Source of the DNA: Streptomyces sp. AM 4-1-1
Lineage (GTDB): Bacteria; Actinomycetota; Actinomycetes; Streptomycetales; Streptomycetaceae
Assembly: GCF_029167625.1 (NCBI RefSeq)
Contig: NZ_CP119145.1
Span: 6,696,001-6,760,000 of the forward strand
DNA length: 64,000 nucleotides
Reading direction: 5' to 3'
Position 1 is the stretch's first letter. Each line of letters opens with the position of its first letter. This document shows, one piece after another, positions 37,570 to 45,979 of this stretch. Below the pieces are notes generated by a model. That model was given only the letters and a program-made list of their open reading frames with translations. It did no database searches and was not told the origin of the DNA. The position numbers and the translations under genes are program-made.

Positions 37570-38691
37570 CTACCGCTGTGACCGGTGACGGTCGCCCGGA
37601 AGGGACGTGCGCGCCGGCGGCCCTCCTCCCGGACGCGCGTCGCCGGTCACGGCCCGGACCTCCGGCGTGCCCCGGCCGTCGGCGAGACCCGCCAGCCGGG
37701 CGAGCCGGCGCAGGGAGTCGACCAGCGCTTCGCGGTCGTACGTACTGGTCGTGACCAGCACCTCGTCCGCCCCGGTCGCGGCGACAACGGCTTCGAGTTC
37801 CCCGGCCACCTGCTCCTCGGTGCCCTGGACGCCGCCGCTCAGCCCGCGCTCGTACAGATCGCGCTCCCTCCCGGTCATGGCGGGGACCAGTGCCTCGATC
37901 CGCTCCGGCGGGGCGAGCGGCGGGAAGATGCCGTGGGTCCGGGAGTACGCCATCGACCAGGACTCCGGCATCAGCAGCCGGCGGGCCTCCTCGGGAGATC
38001 CGGCGACCGCGACGCTCCCCGACACCACGACGTACGGGTGTGCGTTGCGGGCGGAGGGCCGGAACTCGCGCCGGTAGCGCTCGACGGCGCGCAGCAGCTT
38101 CGGGCAGTCGCGCAGATCACCCACGACCAGGGGGAGCCCGGCCGCGGCCGCGACGGCGGCGCCCTCCCCGATCGCGAGGACGTACGCGGGGATGCGCAGC
38201 CCCTCGGCCGGACGGGCGTGCACATGCGGGTGGTCGCGCTGGGTGCCGTCCAGCCAGCCCAGCAGTTCAGCGAGCTGCCCCGCGAAGTCCTCGGCGTCCT
38301 CCTTGCCGCGTCCGAGCGCCCCGCGGACCGCGTCGGTGAACCCGACGGAGCGCCCCAGGCCCATGTCGATCCGGCCGGGGAAGAGGGATTCCAGGACCCC
38401 GAACTGCTCGGCGACGACGAACGGCCGGTGGTTGGGCAGCATCACCCCGCCGGTGCCCACCCGGACGGTGGAGGTCGCGGCGGCGACCGCGGCGGCCAGG
38501 ACCGTCGGCGCCGAGCCCGCCACCCCCGGCACGCTGTGGTGCTCGGAGACCCAGAACCGGTGATAGCCGAGCGCTTCGGCCTCCACGGCCAGGGCCACGG
38601 TGTCGCGCAGGGCGGCCGGACCGTCGTACCCCTCACGGGTGCGGGAACGGTCGAGCAGGGAGAACCGGGTCGAGGTGATCAGCGGGCTCAC
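37570..38691 (-). CDS. LLM-class flavin-dependent oxidoreductase
   Basis: 373 residues from a GTG after GAAGAG. Luciferase-like monooxygenase fold: [13 protein letters not shown] start, [21 protein letters not shown] (the EHH motif), [22 protein letters not shown] and [15 protein letters not shown], typical of the Streptomyces MsnO8-like group. It uses reduced flavin and O2; the substrate is unknown. The last 25 residues are Pro/Arg-rich. It lies 62 bases upstream of the UvrA2 gene on the same strand and may be co-transcribed with it. Confidence 0.9.
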   Translation of the reverse strand: MSPLITSTRFSLLDRSRTREGYDGPAALRDTVALAVEAEALGYHRFWVSEHHSVPGVAGSAPTVLAAAVAAATSTVRVGTGGVMLPNHRPFVVAEQFGVLESLFPGRIDMGLGRSVGFTDAVRGALGRGKEDAEDFAGQLAELLGWLDGTQRDHPHVHARPAEGLRIPAYVLAIGEGAAVAAAAGLPLVVGDLRDCPKLLRAVERYRREFRPSARNAHPYVVVSGSVAVAGSPEEARRLLMPESWSMAYSRTHGIFPPLAPPERIEALVPAMTGRERDLYERGLSGGVQGTEEQVAGELEAVVAATGADEVLVTTSTYDREALVDSLRRLARLAGLADGRGTPEVRAVTGDARPGGGPPARTSLPGDRHRSQR

Positions 38692-38951
38692 GCTCTCTTC
38701 AACGCGCCCGCGCCGTCAGGATTCCCCTACGCGCGACCGTCCGCGGTCCGCGGTCCGCCGTTCGCTGTTCGCGGTCCGCCGGGTGGACGGCGAGCCGCGC
38801 GCCGGGCCGTGCCCCGCACGGCGGATGGGCGGGGCACAGCCCGCGGCAGTGCGAGAGGCGCGTCGGATCACGGGGGGAGTCGTCCGGGTCCGTGCGCCCG
38901 TCGCACGCCTGCCAGGGGATACGGGACAGCTCCTGGTGCACGCGTGGCGCG

Positions 38952-39167
38952 TCAGCCGTCGCCGTCGAGCCGGAAGCCGATTTTGAGGGTCACCTGGAAG
39001 TGCTCGATCCGGCCATCCTCGATGTGGCCCCGGACCTCTTTGATCTCGAACCAGTCGAGATTGCGCAACGTTTCCGACGCCCTCGCCACCCCCTTGCGAA
39101 CGGCGTCATCGACCCCTTCGTGGGAGGTTCCTACGATTTCTGTGACCCGGTAGACGTGGTTTGTCAT
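38952..39167 (-). CDS. Dodecin (flavin-storage protein)
   Basis: 71 residues from the ATG 6 bases after AGGAGA. Full-length dodecin: MTNHVYRVTEIVGTSHEGVD, then NLDWFEIKEVRGHIEDGRIE with the conserved flavin-stacking Trp, and QVTLKIGFRLD. Dodecins assemble as hollow dodecamers that bind riboflavin, FMN or FAD pairs and buffer free flavin. An LLM flavin oxidoreductase gene lies next on the same strand (260 bases away), a sensible neighbour. A longer upstream frame exists but lacks family similarity. Confidence 0.95.
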   Translation of the reverse strand: MTNHVYRVTEIVGTSHEGVDDAVRKGVARASETLRNLDWFEIKEVRGHIEDGRIEHFQVTLKIGFRLDGDG

Positions 39168-39253
39168 CTTATGTCTCCTCTCCTGGTTCCACGGTGCACC
39201 ACCTGGGACGAGTGCGCGAGAGGTCATGGCGCAGAATGGGCGGACAGTGGGCC

Positions 39254-39282
39254 TTGACCGGAGCAATGGTCCATACCAAAAT
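39254..39282 (+). promoter_or_regulatory. Promoter with DasR-like operator before the sugar-binding lipoprotein
   Basis: TTGACC (39254-39259) and CAAAAT (39277-39282) are separated by 17 bases, and the spacer and -10 box contain TGGTCCATACCA (39267-39278), an imperfect dre-like inverted repeat (11 of 16 to the consensus). The layout mirrors the chitinase promoter 4.4 kb away. The leader to the GTG start is about 80 bases. Confidence 0.55.
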
Positions 39283-39367
39283 CCAGCCACGCCCGTGCGA
39301 GCGCCGCCCGCAATCCCCCACACATCGGGTTCAGATTTCGTCGTGTTGTTTCGCAGAAGGTGACCCC

Positions 39368-40618
39368 GTGAAAAACCGCATACTCGCTGGAGCCGTCGCG
39401 CTCGTTTCCTCCGTCGCGCTCGGCGGATGCGGCTACTTTTCGAGCGCGTCAGGCAAGAGCACCGTCACCGTCTGGCTGATGAAGGACAGTGTCTCGTCCG
39501 ACTTCCTGAAACGTTTCACGACGTCGTACGAGAAGGAACACCCCTCCGTCGAACTGGAATTCAAGATTCAGGAGTGGAGTGGCATCGGTCCCAAGGTGAC
39601 GGCCGCCCTCAAGGGCAAGGACGCCCCCGATGTCATCGAGGTCGGCAATACCCAGGTCGCCCAGTACGCGGAGAGCGGCGGGCTCCGCGATCTGACCCTG
39701 GAATCGATGCGTGACCTCGGCCGGGACGACTGGCTGCCCGGTCTCGCCGACCCCGGCAGCATCAACGGCGTCCAGTACGGCGTCCCCTGGTACGCGGCCA
39801 ACCGCGTGGTGATCTACAACAAGGAACTCTTCCAGCAGGCGGGCATCAAGGCCCCGCCGAAGACCCGTGAGGAGTGGGTCCAGAACTCCAAGGAGCTGAA
39901 CCGGGACGGTAATCAGGGGATCTACCTCGCGGGCCAGAACTGGTACGTACTCGCCGGATTCATCTGGGACGAGGGCGGGGAACTGGCCACCGAGAACGGT
40001 GGCGAATGGCAGGGCGCGCTCGCCACCCCCGCGGCGCTCAAGGGCATGGCTTTCTACAAGGAACTCCAGCAGTACGGACACGGCCCGAAGAACGCCGACG
40101 AGCAGAAGCCCCCGCAGTCCGACGTGTTCGCGAAGGGCGACGTCGCCCAGATCATCGATGTCCCCGGCAGCGCGAAGCTGATCGAGCAGAAGAACCCCGA
40201 ACTCAAGGGGAAACTCGGCTACTTCCCGATCCCCGGCAAGACCGCGAAAGAGCCTGGTTCCGTCTTCACCGGCGGCTCCGACCTGATCGTCCCCGAGAAG
40301 GCCGACCACCGCAGCGAGGGCATCGCCGTGATCAAGGCCCTGGCGAGCGAGAAGTGGCAGACGGATCTGGCCAGAACCATGAGTTACGTGCCCAACAAGC
40401 CTGGCCTCGCTCACGTCATCGAGGGTCAGGAGGGTACCGCCGCGATGGCGCAGGGCGCCACCAAGGGCCGGGCCACACCCAACTCGCCCCAGTGGGCGGC
40501 GGTCGAGGCCGCCAACCCGATCAAGCCGTACATGACGGCCGTCCTCCAGGGGCGTGACCCGCTGGCGGAGGCGAAGGCGGCGTCCGAGCACATCTCGGGC
40601 ATGCTCGCGGGCAACTGA
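39368..40618 (+). CDS. DasA-like sugar ABC transporter substrate-binding lipoprotein (orphan)
   Basis: 416 residues from a GTG with AAGGTGA upstream. Lipobox LGGC with Cys21 after a hydrophobic signal. The body resembles the chito-oligosaccharide binder DasA: KSTVTVWLMKDSVSSDF, EFKIQEWSGIGPKVTAALKG, PDVIEVGNTQVAQYAE, PWYAANRVVIYNKELFQQAG, LAGQNWYVLAGFIWDEGGEL, and a C-terminal NPIKPYMTAVLQGRDP. DasA delivers chitobiose to DasBC-MsiK. Here no permease or ATPase gene follows; a terminator and the convergent egtD come next. It may feed a permease encoded elsewhere or act as a sensor. Family call is strong; chitobiose as ligand is inferred from similarity and from the dre-like site. Confidence 0.88.
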   Translation: MKNRILAGAVALVSSVALGGCGYFSSASGKSTVTVWLMKDSVSSDFLKRFTTSYEKEHPSVELEFKIQEWSGIGPKVTAALKGKDAPDVIEVGNTQVAQYAESGGLRDLTLESMRDLGRDDWLPGLADPGSINGVQYGVPWYAANRVVIYNKELFQQAGIKAPPKTREEWVQNSKELNRDGNQGIYLAGQNWYVLAGFIWDEGGELATENGGEWQGALATPAALKGMAFYKELQQYGHGPKNADEQKPPQSDVFAKGDVAQIIDVPGSAKLIEQKNPELKGKLGYFPIPGKTAKEPGSVFTGGSDLIVPEKADHRSEGIAVIKALASEKWQTDLARTMSYVPNKPGLAHVIEGQEGTAAMAQGATKGRATPNSPQWAAVEAANPIKPYMTAVLQGRDPLAEAKAASEHISGMLAGN

Positions 40619-40737
40619 CCCGCCCGTCTGACCCGCCCGTCTGACCCGGGCGGCGGGTCCGGGCCGCGGGTCCGGCGGCGGAGGTCCGCCGGTCCCGGGG
40701 CCGCCCGGCGCCGGCCCCGCGCCCCGTGGCCGGATGA

Positions 40738-40766
40738 CCGGGGTGTCCGTCAGGCGGACACCCCGG
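40738..40766. terminator. Bidirectional intrinsic terminator
   Basis: CCGGGGTGTCCG (40738-40749), loop TCAGG, then the exact complement CGGACACCCCGG (40755-40766). It lies between the lipoprotein gene and the convergent egtD. Confidence 0.8.
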
Positions 40767-40831
40767 GTACCGCACGCCGTGCCACGGCCGGGAAGCGGGC
40801 GGCGCGCACGCCCGGCCCCGGCCGGCGCCGC

Positions 40832-41794
40832 TCAGACCGCCGTGGCCAACGACAGCGCGAACCGGTCCGCGGAATCCGTCCACCACTGGTCCAGCCGAAG
40901 TCCGGCGGCGGCCAGTTCGCCCCCGATGCCCTCCTTCCGGAACTTCGCGGACACCTCGGTGCGCACCTCCTCCCCGGCCTCGAACGGCACCACCAGATCC
41001 AGTTCGGGGATCTTCACCGAGAGCGCCCGGCGGGCACGCAGCCGCATCTCGATCCATTCGTGGTGCGGGTCCCAGACCGCCACATGGCCGAAGTCGTCGC
41101 GGTCGAAGTCCGCGCCCAGTTCCCGGTTGACGACCGCGAGCACGTTCTTGTTGAACCGGGCCGTCACCCCGGCCGCGTCGTCGTACGCGGCGACCAGCGT
41201 CGCCTCGTCCTTCACCAGGTCCGTGCCGAGCAGCAGCCCGTCGCCGGGGGAGAGCAGCGACCGTACGGAGTGCAGAAACGCGGCCCGCTCGTCCGGCAGC
41301 AGATTGCCGATCGTGCCGCCCAGGAACGCGACCAGCCGAGGCCCCGGTGTGCCGGGCAGCGCGAGCCCCCGGGTGAAGTCCGCGATCAGCGCGTGCACGG
41401 ACAGTCCGGGGCGGTCGGCGAGCAGCGATTCGGCCGCGCCCCGCAGCGCGCTCTCGCTCACGTCGACGGGCACGTAGCTGTGCAGCGAGGGCAGCGCGTC
41501 CAGCAGATGGCGCGTCTTCTCGGACGAACCGGAACCCAGCTCGACGAGGGTCCGGGCCCCGGACACCTCGGCGATCCGCGCCGCGCGGGCGAGCAGGATC
41601 TCCCGTTCGGCGCGGGTCGGGTAGTACTCGGGCAGCCGGGTGATCTCCTCGAAGAGTTCGCTGCCGCGCGCGTCGTAGAACCACTTGGGCGGCAGTGTCT
41701 TGGGGCGCCGGGTCAGCCCCGTGCGCACATCGGCGCGCAACGCCGCGTCCGTGGCGTCCTCGGGCAGGGTGCGGGTCAGCAGGAAGGGACTCAC
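40832..41794 (-). CDS. egtD: L-histidine N-alpha-trimethyltransferase EgtD
   Basis: 320 residues from a GTG overlapping the egtC stop by four bases. EgtD family features: PPKWFYDARGSELFEEITRL, PEYYPTRAE, SAM site VELGSGSSEKTRHLLDAL, YVPVDVSESAL, VAFLGGTIGNLLPDERAAFL and the histidine-binding segment with AYDDAAGVTARFNKNVL. It makes hercynine from histidine, the first step of ergothioneine synthesis. Last gene of the egt operon. Confidence 0.97.
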   Translation of the reverse strand: MSPFLLTRTLPEDATDAALRADVRTGLTRRPKTLPPKWFYDARGSELFEEITRLPEYYPTRAEREILLARAARIAEVSGARTLVELGSGSSEKTRHLLDALPSLHSYVPVDVSESALRGAAESLLADRPGLSVHALIADFTRGLALPGTPGPRLVAFLGGTIGNLLPDERAAFLHSVRSLLSPGDGLLLGTDLVKDEATLVAAYDDAAGVTARFNKNVLAVVNRELGADFDRDDFGHVAVWDPHHEWIEMRLRARRALSVKIPELDLVVPFEAGEEVRTEVSAKFRKEGIGGELAAAGLRLDQWWTDSADRFALSLATAV

Positions 41795-42549
41795 GCTGTG
41801 TGCTCCTTGAGCGGGGTCAGCAGGACTTCGGTGCGGGTGGCGGTGAGCAGGGTGCGGTCGGGCACCTCGCGCCAGGACGGGTCGTCGTCGTACGGCTCCG
41901 AGGCCACGACCGTGCGGCCCGGCCCCGGGCCGGCGAGATACCAGAGGGTGTCGCCCCATGTGGTGGCCGCGATCGTCGCGCCGTCGGTGAGGAGCAGGTT
42001 CAGCCGCGAGCCGGGAGCCGCCGCCCCGACGTCCACGGTGGTGTCGGCGAGCGCCCCGGACAGCTCGTCGCCCGCCGCGATCCGGTGCTGGAGGAGCGCC
42101 CACACCAGCGCCGAGTCGGAGCGGGCGGTCAGGGTCAGCAGCTCGGCCACGGGCAGAGCGGCGGCGAGCGAGGAGACCGAATCCGGCCAGCCCCGTACGG
42201 CGCCGTTGTGGCTGAACAGCAGCCGGCCCGAGGAGAACGGCGCGGCCGCCGCCTCACCGTCCGCACCCGCGTCCGTGGCGTCCCGGACGGCGGCGAGCAG
42301 GGCCGTGCTGCGGACCACTCTGGCCAGGTCGGTGAAGGACTGGTCGGCCCAGACCGGCCCCTGGCGCCGGTACCGGCCCGGCACCGGATCACCCTGCGCG
42401 TACCAGCCCACCCCGAAACCGTCCGCGTTGACCGTCCCGTGGCGCTGCCGACGTGGTTCCCACGACTGCCGCACCAGGGAGTGCGCGGGTGCTGACAGCA
42501 CCTCGCCGAGCGCCAACTCGGGTCCCACGTAGGCGATGTGACGGCACAT
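41791..42549 (-). CDS. egtC: Gamma-glutamyl hercynylcysteine S-oxide hydrolase EgtC
   Basis: 252 residues. Ntn-amidohydrolase with N-terminal nucleophile Cys2 (MCRHIAYVGPELALGEVL), NADGFGVGWY and LLFSHNGAVRGW, all as in class-II glutamine amidotransferase folds. It removes the gamma-glutamyl group from the EgtB product. The ATG overlaps the egtB stop by one base and its own stop overlaps the egtD start. Confidence 0.96.
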   Translation of the reverse strand: MCRHIAYVGPELALGEVLSAPAHSLVRQSWEPRRQRHGTVNADGFGVGWYAQGDPVPGRYRRQGPVWADQSFTDLARVVRSTALLAAVRDATDAGADGEAAAAPFSSGRLLFSHNGAVRGWPDSVSSLAAALPVAELLTLTARSDSALVWALLQHRIAAGDELSGALADTTVDVGAAAPGSRLNLLLTDGATIAATTWGDTLWYLAGPGPGRTVVASEPYDDDPSWREVPDRTLLTATRTEVLLTPLKEHTA

Positions 42550-43916
42550 CAGGCGTCCCGGGCGGTGCGGAAGCCGGAGAAGATCTGGCGCCGCACCGGC
42601 AGGTCCCAGTTGCGGAACGTGCCCCGGCAGGCCACCTGGTCCACGGCGAACGAACCGCCGCGCAGCACCTTGTGGCCCGGACCGAAGAACACCTCCGAGT
42701 ACTCGCGGTACGGGAACGCCGCGAAGCCGGGGTGGGGCAGGAAGTCGCTCGACGTCCACTCCCACACGTCGCCGATCAGCTGCCCCACGCCCAGTGGCGA
42801 CCGGCCCGCCGGGTAGGCGCCGGCCGCGGCGGGCCGCAGATGGCGCTGGCCCAGATTCGCCAGCTCCGGTGTCGGGTCGCCGTCGCCCCACGGATACCGC
42901 CGGGACCGGCCGGAGACCGGGTCGTGCCGGGCGGCCTTCTCCCACTCCGCCTCGGTGAGCAGCCGGCGCCCGGCCCAGCGGGCGTACGCGTCCGCCTCGT
43001 ACCAGCTCACATGGAGGACCGGCTCGTCGTCGGGGACCGGCTCGGTCGTCCCGAACCGGCGCCGCAGCCACTGCCCGCCGTCCCGGTGCCAGAAGAGCGG
43101 GGCGGCCAGGCCGCGTTCGCGCACCATGGCCCAGCCGTCCGGCTCCCACCAGCGACGTTCGGTGTAGCCGCCGTCCTCGACGAAGCGGAGGTAGGCGCCG
43201 CAGGTGACCGGCGCCGTGTCGATGAAGAAGTCCGCCACCTCACGCCGGTGGGCCGGCCGTTCGTTGTCCAGCGCCCACGGCTCGGTGGAGGTGCCCATGG
43301 TGAACGCGCCACCGGGCACCAGGACTTCCGCGGGCAGGCCGGCCGCGTCGACAGGCGACGGCGGCTCCGGCGCGGACAGCGCGGCGGGCCCCGCACGCAG
43401 CTGGTGCGTGATCAGCATCGTCTCGTCGTGCTGCTGTTCGTGCTGGGCGATCATGCCGAAGGCGAACCCGGCCCGCGCGAGCCGGTCACCTCCGTCGTCC
43501 ATGCGGGCCCCGTCCAGCACGTCCAGTGCCCGGCCGCGCACCTCGTAGGCGTACATCCTGGCCTCGTCGGGAGCCAGGAGCGGGAGTGAGGGGCGGCTCG
43601 CGCGCGGGTGCTCGAAGGCGTCGTACAGCCCGTCGATCTCGGGCCGCATGGCCTCGCGCCCGGCGACGGCCCGCAGCAGCCACAGCTCTTCCTGGTTGCC
43701 GATGTGCGCCAGGTCCCAGACCAGTGGTGACATCAACGGGGAGTGCTGCGCGGTGAGTTCGCGGTCGTCGACGCAGCTGGTGAGGAGGGCCGTGCGCGTA
43801 CGTGCGGTGAGGAGCGCGGCAAGGGCGCGTTCCCGGAGGGAGTCGGGGTCGGTGCCGGGGGCGTGGGAGTCGGGGTGGCCGTCGGCGGGGTCGAGGGCTG
43901 CCGGGTCGTCGGTCAT
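42549..43916 (-). CDS. egtB: Hercynine oxygenase EgtB (sulfoxide synthase)
   Basis: 455 residues from the ATG that overlaps the egtA stop. A DinB-like helical domain supplies the non-heme iron triad His71 (WDLAHIGNQEELWLL) and His159/His163 (AQHEQQHDETML). The C-terminal formylglycine-enzyme-like domain (about 205-455) contains VPGGAFTMGTSTEPWALDNE and WGDGDPTPELANL and ends FSGFRTARDA. It couples hercynine and gamma-glutamylcysteine using O2. The open frame upstream of the start is egtA in another frame. Confidence 0.97.
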   Translation of the reverse strand: MTDDPAALDPADGHPDSHAPGTDPDSLRERALAALLTARTRTALLTSCVDDRELTAQHSPLMSPLVWDLAHIGNQEELWLLRAVAGREAMRPEIDGLYDAFEHPRASRPSLPLLAPDEARMYAYEVRGRALDVLDGARMDDGGDRLARAGFAFGMIAQHEQQHDETMLITHQLRAGPAALSAPEPPSPVDAAGLPAEVLVPGGAFTMGTSTEPWALDNERPAHRREVADFFIDTAPVTCGAYLRFVEDGGYTERRWWEPDGWAMVRERGLAAPLFWHRDGGQWLRRRFGTTEPVPDDEPVLHVSWYEADAYARWAGRRLLTEAEWEKAARHDPVSGRSRRYPWGDGDPTPELANLGQRHLRPAAAGAYPAGRSPLGVGQLIGDVWEWTSSDFLPHPGFAAFPYREYSEVFFGPGHKVLRGGSFAVDQVACRGTFRNWDLPVRRQIFSGFRTARDA

Positions 43917-45244
43917 CGGCTGGTGCCTTTCCCGTGGCGCGTGCGGGGCGGTGCCGGGGGGTCGATGAGTGCGTAGGCGGGGTCGTCCGCCAGCTCGTCT
44001 GCCGGACATCGGCCCCGGGCGACGAACCGGTCGTGGAAGTCGGCCACCGTGTCCTGCACGGCTCGCGTCGCACCGATCCGGGGCAGTGCCTCCAGGGCGA
44101 GCTGGAAACAGGTGGTGGCGGCCGTCCGCAGCTCGGGGTCGGCCAGGCCGTCCCGGGCGGCGACGGTCCAGAGCGGGTTGCGCGGCGCGGCCGCCCCGCC
44201 CGCCGTCTCGGCCAGCGGTTTGACGGCGCGGTACACGCTCTCGGCGGCCTCCGGGTCGTCGAACAGGGCGGTGGTGACGGCGAGCGGAACCAGCCATCCG
44301 TCGTCGCCGGACTGGGCGTCGATCATGCGCAGCTCCAGGTGTCCGCGCGGCCGGACCGGCGGGAAGAGCGTGCTGATGTGGTAGTCGAGATCGGCGCGCA
44401 CGGGCGGGCGCGGAGCCCCCGTGCGCAGCCAGTCGCGGAAGGTCAGTCCTTCCGGCACGGCCCACGGCCCGTCGTCCCGCCGGACACACATCACGGGTGT
44501 GTCGAGCACATGGGCGGCCCAGGCCGCGCGGGGCGGCCGGTCGAGGGCGGGCGCCAGCGTGCGCCAGGGGTCGAGATCGGCCCACAGCGACTGCCGGGTG
44601 GAGCGCCATCCGGTGCGCCGGCCCTGCTGGAACGGCGAATTGGCGAACACCGCCACCAGAACCGCTCCCAGCAGGTGGACCAGTCGCCAGCGCCGCCCGT
44701 GGCCGAGCGGTCCGGGTTCCTCCGTACCGGCGTCCAGACAGACCTGGACGGAGGCGGAGGTGCACATCATGGCCCGGCCCGCCGGGCCCGAACGGTCGAG
44801 CGAGGTCTCCATCGCGTCGTAGCGCGCCTCCCGCAGCCACCGGCGCGGGGGATGCCACGGATCGACCCCGAGGCCGACCGGGGCGAGACCGGCCTCGCCG
44901 AGGGTGCCGCGGACGGCGGTCAGATCGGCCGTCGTCGTGTCGACGCATTCCATCAGGGAGGCGGCGGGCCGGGAGCTGAGCTCCACCTGGCCCCCGGGTT
45001 CCAGGGTGAGCGCCGCGCTCAGGGGCAGTTCCCGCAGGGCGGCGACGGCGGCGCCGAGGCGGTCGTGGGACACGGGGAGCCGGGCGTCCCCGCGGTCATG
45101 GACGAGCCATTCGAGCTCCACACCGACAGTGCGGGGCGGGCCCGTCTTGAAACAGATACAGCGCAGTAAGTCCTCGGCCTCGGCCTCGCCGAGAAGCGGG
45201 TCGTGGCCGGGCGGGCCGTGTGTGCCGAACGCGTCGGACGGCAT
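43913..45244 (-). CDS. egtA: Glutamate-cysteine ligase EgtA, with a TTA codon
   Basis: 443 residues; ATG after AGACAGGAGG. GCS2-type ligase: TVGVELEWLVHD, TLEPGGQVELSS, MMCTSASVQVCLDAG, FANSPFQQGRRTGWRSTRQSLW and a C-terminal HLELRMIDAQ. It makes gamma-glutamylcysteine for EgtB. Leu26 is encoded by TTA (45169-45167), one of only three TTA codons I found in the window; in Streptomyces the single tRNA for TTA is the developmentally timed bldA product, so translation of the whole coupled egtABCD message may depend on it. Confidence 0.95.
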   Translation of the reverse strand: MPSDAFGTHGPPGHDPLLGEAEAEDLLRCICFKTGPPRTVGVELEWLVHDRGDARLPVSHDRLGAAVAALRELPLSAALTLEPGGQVELSSRPAASLMECVDTTTADLTAVRGTLGEAGLAPVGLGVDPWHPPRRWLREARYDAMETSLDRSGPAGRAMMCTSASVQVCLDAGTEEPGPLGHGRRWRLVHLLGAVLVAVFANSPFQQGRRTGWRSTRQSLWADLDPWRTLAPALDRPPRAAWAAHVLDTPVMCVRRDDGPWAVPEGLTFRDWLRTGAPRPPVRADLDYHISTLFPPVRPRGHLELRMIDAQSGDDGWLVPLAVTTALFDDPEAAESVYRAVKPLAETAGGAAAPRNPLWTVAARDGLADPELRTAATTCFQLALEALPRIGATRAVQDTVADFHDRFVARGRCPADELADDPAYALIDPPAPPRTRHGKGTSR

Positions 45245-45441
45245 GGCGTGGCCTCCTGTCTCGGGGGGTTTCTCCACCACCCAAACCCTTACCCCGGAGT
45301 TCGCACAAGAGTGCCCCCGCGTGGTGGAAACGGGTCGCGCCCGTGCCGCCGGGGCGCGGAGCGTCGCCCGTACGCAGCACACGGGGGAGCGCCGGTGGGA
45401 GCCCACCGCCGTCCCTCCCCGGGCCGCTCCGCCCCCCGGGT

Positions 45442-45909
45442 TCAGCTCCAGCCGTGGCGCTCCCGCATCCGCTCGGCGACCAGCTCGAACCGGTCCCGGT
45501 CCAGCGCGCAGGCCTCGCGCCGCATCCCGTCCTCGTGCAGCCGCAGCACCCGGTCCAGATCCACCCACGACGGGCGGCCCGAGCTGTCCCAGGGCCCGGC
45601 GCCGAGCCCCACCCACTCGCGAGCCCCGTCGTGCTGCTTGCTGGACAGCTGCACGGCCAGCAGCGTGCCCGTCGCCTCACGGGCCACCACCAGGACCGGG
45701 CGGTCCTTGCCCCGCCCGTCGTTCTCCTCGAACGGCACCCAGGTCCAGACGATCTCTCCCGGATCGGGGTCACCGTCGCGGTCGGGGGCGTACCTGGTCC
45801 GGACCGGGCCCACATCGCGCGGGTCGGCCTCGGACGTGGCGGTCGGGCCGGTGCGGCCGGGGAAGTCGGTCGGGTCATCCGTGCTGTCGGTGCGGTACTG
45901 AATGCTCAT
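45442..45909 (-). CDS. PemK/MazF-like protein without visible antitoxin
   Basis: 155 residues. After an acidic, likely disordered N-terminus (1-45), the PemK-like beta barrel shows PGEIVWTWVPFEEN, GKDRPVLVVAREATGTLLAV and SSKQHDG, then WVDLDRVLRLHEDGM. Classical members are mRNA interferases paired with a small antitoxin; no candidate antitoxin fits the 70 bases before or 197 bases after this gene. It may be a stand-alone regulator. A GTATTCCG-type region precedes the ATG without a strong ribosome site. Confidence 0.85.
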   Translation of the reverse strand: MSIQYRTDSTDDPTDFPGRTGPTATSEADPRDVGPVRTRYAPDRDGDPDPGEIVWTWVPFEENDGRGKDRPVLVVAREATGTLLAVQLSSKQHDGAREWVGLGAGPWDSSGRPSWVDLDRVLRLHEDGMRREACALDRDRFELVAERMRERHGWS

Positions 45910-45979
45910 CGGAATACCGTAGAACCTGTACGGCCCTTTCCATGGAGCGGGTCCGTCGAACGGACGGCAGGCTCGGACC

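Noticed and set aside
45910..45979. Antitoxin gene for the PemK-like protein
   Set aside because: The 70 bases upstream contain no open frame of useful length, and the downstream gap to egtA is likewise empty.
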